Notes: a model not told the origin generated them from the sequence alone. Numbered from the stretch's first letter, positions 7,914-13,903 are shown. The stretch is DNA of 14,118 nt from Candidatus Berkelbacteria bacterium (GCA_024654065.1 JANLIQ010000045.1:1-14118), one strand, 5' to 3'. Translations and numbers: made by a program.

Positions 7914-8766
7914 TAGTAAGATTCTGATCGTTGGTGCCTACGGACAACTTGGACTAGGCCTACAAGAAAGATTTCCCGATGCGAAAGCCGTTGATAGAGA
8001 CACTTTCGACATGACAGATCACGCCTCGGTTCAAGGTTACGATTGGTCTGGTATCGAAACCATAATAAATGCAGCGGCATACACCAATGTTGACGGTGCA
8101 GAAACCGAGGAAGGACGAGTTGCGGCTTGGCAAGCTAACGCTGTTGGCGTAGGTAATTTAGCGGCTATTGCCGCCAAAATTGGTGCCACACTAATACACT
8201 TCTCTAGCGACTATGTCTTTGACGGTCAGACTTTTCCCCACACTGAAACGGAGCCACTTAGCCCGCTAGGGGTTTACGGCCAGTCCAAGGCCGCTGGTGA
8301 CATCGTTGTTGCTACCTGCCCTAAACATTATCTAATCAGAACTTCTTGGGTAATTGGTAAGGGTAAGAATTTTGTTCGCACAATGTTAGGACTGGCCGAA
8401 AAAGGTGTCTCGCCTAGTGTTGTTAGCGATCAGATGGGTCGACCAACCTTTGTTGGTCAGTTAGTAGATGCCGTTGAACATTTAATTGAAGCTGGGGCAG
8501 AATTCGGCGTCTACAACGTCTCTAACGATGGTCCGGTCGTCTCCTGGGCTGATCTAGCCAGAGAGATATTCAAATTAGGAGGCTTCAAGGATATCCAGGT
8601 GACAGACATCTCAACCAAAGACTACAACTCCTCTAAGCCCAATATTGCCCCTCGACCGCAACATGGTGAATTTGACCTGGGAAAGATCACCGCAACTGGC
8701 CTCAACTTACGAAACTGGACGGAGGATCTGTCTAGGTATTTAGATTCCGAAAGACCGGCAAACTAA
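7906..8766 (+). CDS. rfbD: dTDP-4-dehydrorhamnose reductase (RmlD/RfbD)
   Basis: Last step: NAD(P)H-dependent reduction of dTDP-4-keto-L-rhamnose to dTDP-L-rhamnose. The 286 aa protein has the nucleotide-binding GAYGQLG at 10-16, INAAAYTNVDGAE at about 54-66, HFSSDYVFDG at 98-107, the catalytic YGQSK (YxxxK) at 124-128 and RTSWVIG at about 145-151. These are all standard for RmlD. It overlaps rfbC by 8 nt, which suggests the two products are made in step. The gene ends in a 4 nt overlap (CTAA) with the convergent gene downstream, and no hairpin terminator is visible there. Confidence 0.95.
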   Translation: MADSKILIVGAYGQLGLGLQERFPDAKAVDRDTFDMTDHASVQGYDWSGIETIINAAAYTNVDGAETEEGRVAAWQANAVGVGNLAAIAAKIGATLIHFSSDYVFDGQTFPHTETEPLSPLGVYGQSKAAGDIVVATCPKHYLIRTSWVIGKGKNFVRTMLGLAEKGVSPSVVSDQMGRPTFVGQLVDAVEHLIEAGAEFGVYNVSNDGPVVSWADLAREIFKLGGFKDIQVTDISTKDYNSSKPNIAPRPQHGEFDLGKITATGLNLRNWTEDLSRYLDSERPAN

Positions 8767-9275
8767 ATCCGTAAGAGTCTAGCAAAGCGATCAGGTATTG
8801 GTTCGTTTTTGTGAGAATGGAATGGTAGCTCGAGTGAAAGGGCTAGTAATACTGACTCTACTTGATGATCCGGGACAGTGAAATGAAGCATTGGCTTGAG
8901 ATTAGGTCGTTCCAAGTAGACAGTAAGATCACCAGAGGCTTCAGATACCCAGAAATTCTTTAGTTGGTGGTATCCCCAGAATTGGTCGCCCCACATAACA
9001 CCTCTCGGAGTTATCTCAACTTTTCTGGAGCCTGGCTTAAGATGGGCGAGCCGGAAAATTGCTATTCCAGCCGCTACCACAACCAGAGCAAATAAGTAGT
9101 TTTTAGTACTAATTGAGGCAAATAGACCAACGAGTAGGAGTATACCAATACCAATGTACCAGAGCTCGTTCTTGGTGTGATGGGGAAACTCTGGCGTCTC
9201 AAAGCTTATCCGGGATTCTTTCTTCGCAAGCTTCTCTGGCTGGTGTTTAACAGCCTTCTTCTTAGTTTTTACCAT
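8763..9275 (-). CDS. Small membrane protein of unknown function
   Basis: Not recognised. The 170 aa protein starts with a strongly basic, lysine-rich tail (about 1-22). Two adjacent transmembrane segments follow at about 37-55 and 59-77, then a cytosolic-looking domain of about 90 residues rich in beta-type segments (EITPRGVMWGDQFWGYHQL, then GDLTVYLERP). This arrangement resembles small bacterial proteins with a PH-like domain after a two-helix hairpin, but that is only a shape argument. The gene is monocistronic, convergent with rfbD (4 nt overlap) and has an extended -10 element 9 nt before its ATG. There is no sign that it belongs to the rhamnose pathway. Confidence 0.75.
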   Translation of the reverse strand: MVKTKKKAVKHQPEKLAKKESRISFETPEFPHHTKNELWYIGIGILLLVGLFASISTKNYLFALVVVAAGIAIFRLAHLKPGSRKVEITPRGVMWGDQFWGYHQLKNFWVSEASGDLTVYLERPNLKPMLHFTVPDHQVESVLLALSLELPFHSHKNEPIPDRFARLLRI

Positions 9276-9284
9276 TACAAGTCC

Positions 9285-9293
9285 ATACTAGCA
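9285..9293 (-). promoter_or_regulatory. Extended -10 promoter of the small membrane protein gene
   Basis: Read on the - strand, TG-C-TAGTAT lies 9 nt before the ATG at 9275, with no Shine-Dalgarno sequence in between. Transcription would begin at or within a few bases of the start codon. Confidence 0.45.
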
Positions 9294-9351
9294 GATTGCG
9301 AGGTGGCTGAGATAAGTCGAAACTCTTAGCTCCAGTCTCTCTCGATAGACA

Positions 9352-9882
9352 TTACCGAGCAATGTTTTGTCTTTCAGAGAAACATTGCTCATTATCTGCA
9401 TATGAAACCAGATTGTTGTTTTTATACACTGCAATACCACAATAAAAATAGTTATCGTCAAGTAATAATTTTTTTAGAAATAATTTTTGATGCCCGGCCA
9501 ATCCAGTTAAATCATCTATGTCTCTTATCTTGTGCCATTTAAGCTCGCCTTCATCGCTCCGATCTAAGAGGTCGCCGTCATAGTCTGTGGCTATAAAGAC
9601 GTAGAGTGTTCCTGCCCATTTAGTTTCATCCACCCAAGTAAATGTGCCACGGAGGAGGGGGTCGTTAATATTTAATCCAGACTCTTCCTTAAATTCACGT
9701 CTGGCTGAGGCGATCAGCTCCTCGCCAGGCTCAACTTTGCCTCCAAGTCCAAGCCACTCTCTCGCCACCATTTTCTTCTTAGAAGATCTCTTAATTAAAA
9801 GCACCTTATCGTTATCTTTTAGATAGACGAGAGTAAGAGGACTGACCTTTTTAGAACTAATGTCAGTGATTGTGTTTTGCAT
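9352..9882 (-). CDS. Nudix hydrolase, MutT/MTH1-like
   Basis: A 176 aa Nudix protein that cleaves a nucleoside diphosphate linked to another moiety. The Nudix box is complete: G48-x5-E54-x7-R62-E63-F64-x-E66-E67-x-G69-L70. WLGLGGKVEPGEE and the flanking strands resemble 8-oxo-dGTP or related nucleotide-pool-cleaning enzymes, but the substrate is not certain. It lies 6 nt downstream of a Maf-like fragment, another house-cleaning pyrophosphatase family, which suggests the two once formed a sanitation operon. AGAGAGG sits only 1 nt before the ATG, too close for a normal ribosome binding site. The last 13 codons contain a perfect 11-bp inverted repeat, so the C-terminal tail may have been altered. 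Confidence 0.88.
   Translation of the reverse strand: MQNTITDISSKKVSPLTLVYLKDNDKVLLIKRSSKKKMVAREWLGLGGKVEPGEELIASARREFKEESGLNINDPLLRGTFTWVDETKWAGTLYVFIATDYDGDLLDRSDEGELKWHKIRDIDDLTGLAGHQKLFLKKLLLDDNYFYCGIAVYKNNNLVSYADNEQCFSERQNIAR
9357..9390 (-). repeat. Perfect 11-bp inverted repeat at the 3' end of the Nudix gene
   Basis: GAGCAATGTTT (9357-9367) and AAACATTGCTC (9380-9390) are exact reverse complements around a 12 nt loop, inside the last codons of the Nudix gene. On the coding strand the stem is not followed by a T-run, so it is not a standard intrinsic terminator. Confidence 0.7.
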
Positions 9883-9888
9883 ACCTCT

Positions 9889-10038
9889 CTAGGGGAAGAT
9901 GTGAATGCCAAATTCTTTAAGCGATTCTGATAGGTCGAAAAGTGGCAACCCCATAACATTGAAAAAGTCACCGTCTATTTTCCTCACGAAAACTGCGCCA
10001 AATCCATGCGAATACACAACGAGGTGTTTATTTGCCAT
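9889..10038 (-). pseudogene. Maf-like C-terminal remnant with a foreign N-terminus
   Basis: A 49-codon ORF missed by length-filtered gene finding. Its second part, AVFVRKIDGDFFNVMGLPL and the following residues, matches the C-terminus of Maf nucleotide pyrophosphatases (compare B. subtilis Maf, ending KKIDGDYYSVMGLPISK, from memory). The first 14 residues, MANKHLVVYSHGFG, do not fit Maf. They look like the start of an alpha/beta hydrolase, in which a beta strand leads to a His-Gly turn. Maf has about 190 residues, so roughly 150 are missing, including all N-terminal active-site motifs. A TAA lies directly before the ATG in frame. The shared G-F-G suggests joining at a short homology, or a chimeric assembly. 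The product is unlikely to be an active Maf. Confidence 0.6.
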
Positions 10039-10118
10039 TTAACAGTTTCAAAGAGTAGATTCCATTTTTCGTAATATTCTGCGGAGGGACTGGGACAACA
10101 TTCGCACTCTGATAGCAG

Positions 10119-10169
10119 GTCCGGCTCTGTGTTTCGCGTACGAAACTGCTTTTGCGAAACAGACCGGAC
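10119..10169. repeat. Imperfect inverted repeat with nested hairpin at the recombinase remnant
   Basis: The left arm (10119-10137) starts GTCCGG and ends TTTCGC; the right arm (10154-10169) starts GCGAAA and ends CCGGAC. They pair with a 3 nt bulge. Nested inside is a perfect hairpin GTTTCG-CGTA-CGAAAC (10131-10146). It lies where sequence composition changes and the recombinase reading frame begins, so it may be a recombination site or element end; this is inference. Confidence 0.45.
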
Positions 10170-10668
10170 TGGCCGACCGTGGAAGGACAGCATGATGCAA
10201 GATCGGTCTTACGAGCAGTTCAAGCGGGATTACTACACCATGACCGGCACCATGGCTCGCCTGGCGATGGCCGACAAAGCCAAGAAGGGCATTTATCCGT
10301 TGAGGTTGCCAATCGGCTACAAGCGTATCTTCGTCAACGGTGAAGAACGAATCGAGATCGATCCGGAGTCTGGCCCGCTGGTCCGACTCGCCTTTGAGTT
10401 GGCTGCCCGGAAGCGATCATCGTTGACGAAAGTTCTCCAGTTGGTTCGAGCAAGGGGCTTGAAAGGACACTCCGACAAGCCGATCAGCCGCAGCGCCCTG
10501 CATCGGCTCCTGACAAACGAGTTCTACACGGGGAAAGTGGCCTGGAAAGGGAGGAGCTACGCAGGCGTACATCAAGCGCTTGTATGCTCGCGACTCTTTG
10601 CCGAGGTGCAGGAGTCACTGACTGATAGACGGAAGAGCCCTGTCCTCAGAACGTACCTTGAAGAGTGA
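10129..10668 (+). pseudogene. Serine recombinase remnant (recombinase domain only)
   Basis: The reading frame from a possible GTG at 10129 gives 179 aa. Residues about 38-165 match the central recombinase domain of large serine recombinases. This includes the linker-helix end MARLAMADKAKKGIYPLRLP, an IGYKR turn, and LLTNEFYTGKVAWKGRSYAG followed by LVCSRLFAEVQESL. The N-terminal resolvase domain with its catalytic Ser and Arg residues is absent; the frame is open only back to 10075 and that stretch does not look like it. The C-terminal zinc ribbon and coiled coil are also missing. A full protein would have about 450-550 residues. It is therefore almost surely inactive, a scar of a past integrative element. 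The N-terminal 30 residues are unlikely to be native. Confidence 0.75.
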
Positions 10669-10706
10669 CCACAAAGAATCTTCACAAAATCACTCCGTCA
10701 CCGAAA

Positions 10707-10747
10707 AGGGAGTACCGGGAGCTTGGGCCGGAGTCTCCCTCAGTTTT
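10707..10747 (+). terminator. Possible intrinsic terminator after the recombinase remnant
   Basis: AGGGAG (10707-10712) pairs with CTCCCT (10735-10740), and an inner CCGG pairs with CCGG (10715-10718 with 10728-10731). A short TTTT follows 3 nt later. The T-run is weak, so termination is only possible. Confidence 0.35.
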
Positions 10748-10795
10748 GAAGGTCGAACCGGGATCGAAGAGCTGGGCGTGCCAAAGCTCCAAAGG

Positions 10796-10804
10796 TGCTA
10801 AAAT
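10796..10804 (+). promoter_or_regulatory. Extended -10 promoter of the membrane-protein pair
   Basis: TG-C-TAAAAT with 9 nt between it and the GTG at 10814. The spacing and form match the element before the small membrane protein gene at 9275 (- strand). No clear -35 and no Shine-Dalgarno sequence are seen. Confidence 0.4.
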
Positions 10805-10813
10805 GAACCTGAT

Positions 10814-11917
10814 GTGAGTAGCGATCCCTCAAACGCAAGCCCGCCTTCGGTGCCGCCACAGCCCTGGTACCGACTAACACTCCTGGAGACTGCGACGCTG
10901 TTCGTCGGGTATCTCTACGTCACGGGATACTATGTGGACGCAGTGTTCCTTGGCAACCTCGGAGTTCAGATACGTGAGCTCGTTCGACTTGACTACATCC
11001 GTATCGGCTTTGTCTTCACGCTTCTTAGTCTAACGGTGACAGCTCTTCCTATTGGAGCCTTCATTTTGACGGCCAACGTCCGAAGGAGTTCAAAGTTGCC
11101 CCACTTCTATGTTGGCCTTGTCGGCAATTCCCTTAATACCATTGTTGCTCTTGGTTATCTGGTATTCCTGGCGGTTTTTGTGACGCGGTATGAAACAAAC
11201 TTGGTTTTGCCTAACTCAATCCTAGGAGAATCTCGATTTCAGAACCTAATGGCGTTTGTCATCGTCCTTTCCATCTTTGGCATGGCAGTCGTTCCAGTTC
11301 TAGAGCGTCTGATCTTCAGGATTGGTCGTAAATCGTTGGTGAAGTGGCTGTTCATCCTCGTAGTTGAGCCACTCCGCTTTGGAACTCTTCTCATCTCCTG
11401 TCTCATAATCTTTGCCTCACTTTCTCAGCTGCCCTGGGTAGGAGCGCTTCTCCACACTGGCTTCATTTACATTATGGTAGCTACAACGACTGGAGTCCTG
11501 GTCGCGGCCGCATGGGCCCGCTGGATCCGTCGTGCGCCAAGGTCTTGGGTCGTTTACCCGCTGATTGGGTTTGGCCTAATGGCGCTTTATTTCTTTGCGA
11601 TAACGACTTACGTGCTGGGAACGTATACCTTCATTCCAATCAACCGAGGCGGGAGGCTGCCCTTGACAACAGCCTACTTGAAGACAGAGAAGCCGATCCC
11701 TGGCCTGCCAATCGCTTGGTATCCTGATGTAGGATGGGTGACAGGTCCGCTCTATATCATTGAAGAAAATGACGATTCCATCTATGTTGGATCCAGAGGC
11801 ATGGAAAACTGGACAACTAGGTTTATTTCTTTACAGGCAATCAGGAAGGATAAGATTGACTACCGCTTCCTTGATCGGATCGAAGATGGTTTCCCGCGTA
11901 TTGCGAGAGGTAAGTGA
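10814..11917 (+). CDS. Seven-helix membrane protein of unknown function
   Basis: Not recognised. The 367 aa protein has a short proline-rich N-terminus and about seven hydrophobic segments near 24-46, 61-87, 101-124, 144-164, 178-203, 209-236 and 245-269. A soluble tail of about 98 residues follows (270-367). The tail contains PLYIIEENDDSIYVGSRGM, then an ISLQAIRKDKI stretch, a pattern seen in small beta-rich domains that end membrane proteins. There is no catalytic motif that I can name. The GTG start overlaps a short out-of-phase ATG-TGA, and a -10 element lies just before it. Its end overlaps the next membrane-protein gene by 4 nt (GTGA), so the two are probably made together. Base composition is higher in G+C than in the polysaccharide locus. 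Confidence 0.7.
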   Translation: MSSDPSNASPPSVPPQPWYRLTLLETATLFVGYLYVTGYYVDAVFLGNLGVQIRELVRLDYIRIGFVFTLLSLTVTALPIGAFILTANVRRSSKLPHFYVGLVGNSLNTIVALGYLVFLAVFVTRYETNLVLPNSILGESRFQNLMAFVIVLSIFGMAVVPVLERLIFRIGRKSLVKWLFILVVEPLRFGTLLISCLIIFASLSQLPWVGALLHTGFIYIMVATTTGVLVAAAWARWIRRAPRSWVVYPLIGFGLMALYFFAITTYVLGTYTFIPINRGGRLPLTTAYLKTEKPIPGLPIAWYPDVGWVTGPLYIIEENDDSIYVGSRGMENWTTRFISLQAIRKDKIDYRFLDRIEDGFPRIARGK

Positions 11918-12735
11918 AGCAAACGATGAGTTGGCAACTCCCAGAGGACCTGTTCGTTGGTAAACGAGTGTTTCAATACGATTACATCTACATAGATGCC
12001 TTCTTCCTGGCAGTTTGGATCGTTTTTCTGTTGTGGCGAAGGGAGTTCAAGGCTCTGATCTTCTCGGCGGTGATTGCGCCGATCATCTACGCCATTGACG
12101 CCATCTTGTGGTGGAACAGATCTGCGGGCCCTCATTATCCGCTTGGGACGCATATCAGGGAGTATTGGATTGCTGGTAGCCAAGTAAACCGCCCAGAGGG
12201 AGTGCTATGGCTACAGAAATTTGGCTCTGACTTTATGATGACCATCTCCTACTCATTCTTCGCCTTTGCCTGGATGTGGATCATGTTTCATGCAATAAGG
12301 AACGGGCGCTTGCTGACAAGGCCGGTGGTCATGCTCACGTTAGCTTGGCTAGCCTGTTGGTTGCTTGTTCCGCTCCTCTCAAAAGTATTGCCGATTGACG
12401 ATCGCCCGGTGATCGCGGTTCGCTACATGTACTCACAGTTTCCACTGTGGATAGCCAACTTCCTGATGGGCTACGCCCTGTTGGCCGTAGTCTACAGGAG
12501 ACGGCTGTCAGTGGTTGGGCAGCTTTTCCTTGTTGGTCTCATAGGATCCATTGTGATGGAGGTGCCTCTGTATCTGTTCGGTATCCGGCCCACATCCTTG
12601 GTCTTCTTGATCTTCGAAGGCGTTTTTCTTCTAAATCAAGGTGTTCCCTGGCTATTTCTTCTCATCGACAGAGTTTGGCCCTGGCTGGTTAGCAAGTCTG
12701 GTCGAGGAGGCCGGCTGCAAGTTGTGAGCATGTAG
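11914..12735 (+). CDS. Second multi-pass membrane protein of unknown function
   Basis: Not recognised. The 273 aa protein has seven hydrophobic segments at about 24-41, 44-67, 103-127, 137-158, 171-194, 200-224 and 227-255. The loop between the second and third (about 68-102) is long and rich in His, Tyr and Trp (IDAILWWNRSAGPHYPLG, then REYW), and could face a substrate or ligand. The annotated start is GTG 11914, which overlaps the previous stop as GTGA. An in-frame ATG at 11926 is an alternative; neither has an ideally spaced ribosome site (GAGAGG ends at 11910). Strict pairing with the preceding gene suggests a two-component membrane complex, but no function can be assigned. Confidence 0.7.
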   Translation: MKQTMSWQLPEDLFVGKRVFQYDYIYIDAFFLAVWIVFLLWRREFKALIFSAVIAPIIYAIDAILWWNRSAGPHYPLGTHIREYWIAGSQVNRPEGVLWLQKFGSDFMMTISYSFFAFAWMWIMFHAIRNGRLLTRPVVMLTLAWLACWLLVPLLSKVLPIDDRPVIAVRYMYSQFPLWIANFLMGYALLAVVYRRRLSVVGQLFLVGLIGSIVMEVPLYLFGIRPTSLVFLIFEGVFLLNQGVPWLFLLIDRVWPWLVSKSGRGGRLQVVSM

Positions 12736-12821
12736 CCGCGTACGGCCGGAGTTCCGATCAGGGGATGCCTGGATCCATTCCCAACATCCTCTGCCCTTAC
12801 AGAGAGCTTCGTCCCATTCAG

Positions 12822-12908
12822 CGGAGAGGCTGGGATTCGAACCCAGGGATCCCTTACGAGATCAACACATTAGCAGTGTGCTCCATTCGGCCACTCTGGC
12901 ACCTCTCC
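12822..12908 (-). tRNA. tRNA-Ser (anticodon GCT)
   Basis: The cloverleaf folds on the - strand. The acceptor GGAGAGG/CCTCTCC is perfect with discriminator G, as expected for serine. The anticodon stem GCACA/TGTGT encloses CTGCTAA with anticodon GCT (plus-strand 12872-12874). The long variable arm has a 6-bp stem, which marks it as class II, and the T-arm CTGGG-TTCGAAT-CCCAG is perfect. CCA is not encoded. It reads AGC/AGU codons. The downstream stretch 12736-12821 shows no gene and no convincing terminator. Confidence 0.95.
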
Positions 12909-12910
12909 AT

Positions 12911-12940
12911 GCTGGTTCGGGCCCGAAGGCCCTTGCCAGC
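12911..12940 (-). promoter_or_regulatory. Hairpin forming the 5' leader of the tRNA-Ser(GCT) precursor
   Basis: Read on the - strand: GCTGG, then CAA, GGGCC, TTCG, GGCCC, GAA, CCAGC. Two 5-bp stems flank a symmetric 3x3 internal loop, and the tip is a stable C-UUCG-G tetraloop. The hairpin starts at the position expected for transcription start from the upstream -10 and ends 2 nt before the mature tRNA, so it would be the whole RNase P leader. No T-run follows, so it is not a terminator. Confidence 0.65.
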
Positions 12941-12946
12941 GAAAAA

Positions 12947-12975
12947 ATTATACCAGCTAAACCCTTGACTTTCCA
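12947..12975 (-). promoter_or_regulatory. Promoter of tRNA-Ser(GCT)
   Basis: TATAAT (12947-12952, - strand) is a perfect -10 with an upstream TGG making it an extended -10. TGGAAA at 12970-12975 is a 4/6 -35 at exactly 17 nt spacing. Its -35 overlaps by one base the -35 of the divergent promoter for the secreted-protein gene. Confidence 0.75.
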
Positions 12976-12993
12976 GGTTGTATATGGTATAGT
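12965..12993 (+). promoter_or_regulatory. Strong promoter of the secreted-protein gene
   Basis: TTGACT (12965-12970) and TATAGT (12988-12993) each match the sigma-70 consensus at 5 of 6 positions with an ideal 17 nt spacer. Transcription should begin near 13000, giving a leader of about 66 nt. Confidence 0.75.
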
Positions 12994-13004
12994 ACCGGCA
13001 TCAA

Positions 13005-13042
13005 TCGGGCGCCCTGAAAAGGTTCGCCCGAAAGGGCACCCG
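13005..13042 (+). promoter_or_regulatory. Structured 5' leader with mutually exclusive folds
   Basis: Three pairings compete. Stem 1 joins TCGGGCG (13005-13011) to CGCCCGA (13025-13031). A GCCC-GAAA-GGGC tetraloop hairpin occupies 13026-13037. A long stem of nine pairs and one mismatch joins 13006-13015 to 13033-13042, ending a few bases before the AAGGAG ribosome site. Stem 1 plus pairing of 13012-13015 with 13034-13037 would give an H-type pseudoknot. No known riboswitch class is recognised. Confidence 0.5.
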
Positions 13043-13065
13043 AACATGAAGGAGTTCACAGGGAA

Positions 13066-13836
13066 ATGAAGACAGTATCGCTAATCATTCTCGTCGTCGT
13101 GTCGGCGCTTGCGCCGGCCCAAGGTCTTAAGGAGATTGCAGACCAGCTGCTGGGCAGCGCGGTCAACAAGTTTGCTGGCCAGCAGGTTGATAGCCTCCTG
13201 GATCGAGACCTCAACAGGCTCAACGGCAAGCTCAACGAAGGAAAGAGCCTAGTCTTCCCAGACGGATCGGTCGTGACCTTTGAGGTCGACCGGAACGACA
13301 CCGATATGTCTGACGAGGAACTCATTGCGATAGGCAAGTCCAGCGTCAAATATTGGGGGAAGGGTCTCAAGATCGGCCTCAACGCCAACGAGCGGCGGCA
13401 GCAAAGAGACCGCAACATGGACGATCGGGACAACGAGGAGGTGCGTAACCCGATCCCCAAGAGACAGCTAGAGCGTTCTTACTTTGACCTCCACCTCGTG
13501 GCCCGGAGTGCACGAGTTTACTACGGCCTGAGTGCCGACGTTGGCTCTCTCTTCGAGCGACTGCTTGGCCGATCATTCGGCTTTTCAAGCTACCGAGAGA
13601 CCGAGTTCATCGAACTTTCAATGGACGTGAAAGAGGCGGACACGGGACTTACCGACGCTGAAAGCGGAGCACTAATCGTTGTTGGAGCGAGCCCGGGTAG
13701 TCGTCGCCTGAACGTCGACGCCGGACAGATCTCCTTCGACAGCGAGTCCAGCACTAACGGTAATGGAGCCGCAAGGAATGCCTTTGCCCGTTTGACCAAG
13801 GTCATCCGCGGCGAAGACAAATCCAAGAAGAAATAA
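13066..13836 (+). CDS. Exported protein of unknown function, possibly CsgG-like
   Basis: The 256 aa protein begins with a signal peptide: MKT, a hydrophobic core to about residue 16, and an APAQG cleavage region. The mature part opens with a helical, charged stretch (about 20-55), then FPDGSVVTFEVDRND, a very charged Arg/Asp/Asn-rich linker near 107-130, and a beta-rich half from about 137. That half (YFDLHLVARSARVYYGLS, then FIELSMDVKEADTGL) has a spacing of strands that faintly recalls the CsgG/LpoB domain of periplasmic lipoproteins; this is weak. There is no lipobox. AAGGAG lies 12 nt before the ATG. The gene is a single transcription unit with promoter, structured leader and terminator. 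Codon use is G+C-rich compared with the rfb genes. Confidence 0.75.
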   Translation: MKTVSLIILVVVSALAPAQGLKEIADQLLGSAVNKFAGQQVDSLLDRDLNRLNGKLNEGKSLVFPDGSVVTFEVDRNDTDMSDEELIAIGKSSVKYWGKGLKIGLNANERRQQRDRNMDDRDNEEVRNPIPKRQLERSYFDLHLVARSARVYYGLSADVGSLFERLLGRSFGFSSYRETEFIELSMDVKEADTGLTDAESGALIVVGASPGSRRLNVDAGQISFDSESSTNGNGAARNAFARLTKVIRGEDKSKKK

Positions 13837-13840
13837 CCTA

Positions 13841-13893
13841 GACAGCAGATGCTGTCGGCCCGGGTGGGGCGTTCTCATCCGGGTTATTTTTTT
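13841..13893 (+). terminator. Intrinsic terminator of the secreted-protein gene
   Basis: CCCGGGTG (13859-13866) pairs with CATCCGGG (13876-13883) around a 9 nt loop and is followed by TTATTTTTTT. A second perfect hairpin, GACAGC-AGAT-GCTGTC (13841-13856), lies just before it. The T-run fits rightward transcription only. Confidence 0.8.
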
Positions 13894-13903
13894 ACCTTAA
13901 GTG

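Noticed and set aside
9984..10193. 69-codon open frame on the - strand across the junction region.
   Set aside because: It overlaps the Maf-like remnant in another frame, has odd composition and no recognisable motif.
12736..12821. Gap after the membrane-protein pair searched for attachment-site repeats of the tRNA-Ser 3' end.
   Set aside because: No copy of the tRNA 3' end was found there or near the recombinase remnant, so a tRNA attachment site is not supported.
12911..12940. Strong hairpin considered as an intrinsic terminator.
   Set aside because: No T-run follows it on either strand in the right orientation; it fits the tRNA leader position better.
13046..13069. Tiny ORF MKEFTGK whose stop overlaps the start of the exported-protein gene (ATGA).
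   Set aside because: Its start overlaps the ribosome site of the main gene and it carries no run of a regulatory amino acid; an attenuator peptide is not supported.
12878..13069. 63-codon + strand frame over the tRNA-Ser and promoter region.
   Set aside because: It reads through a tRNA gene and promoters and has no coding signature.
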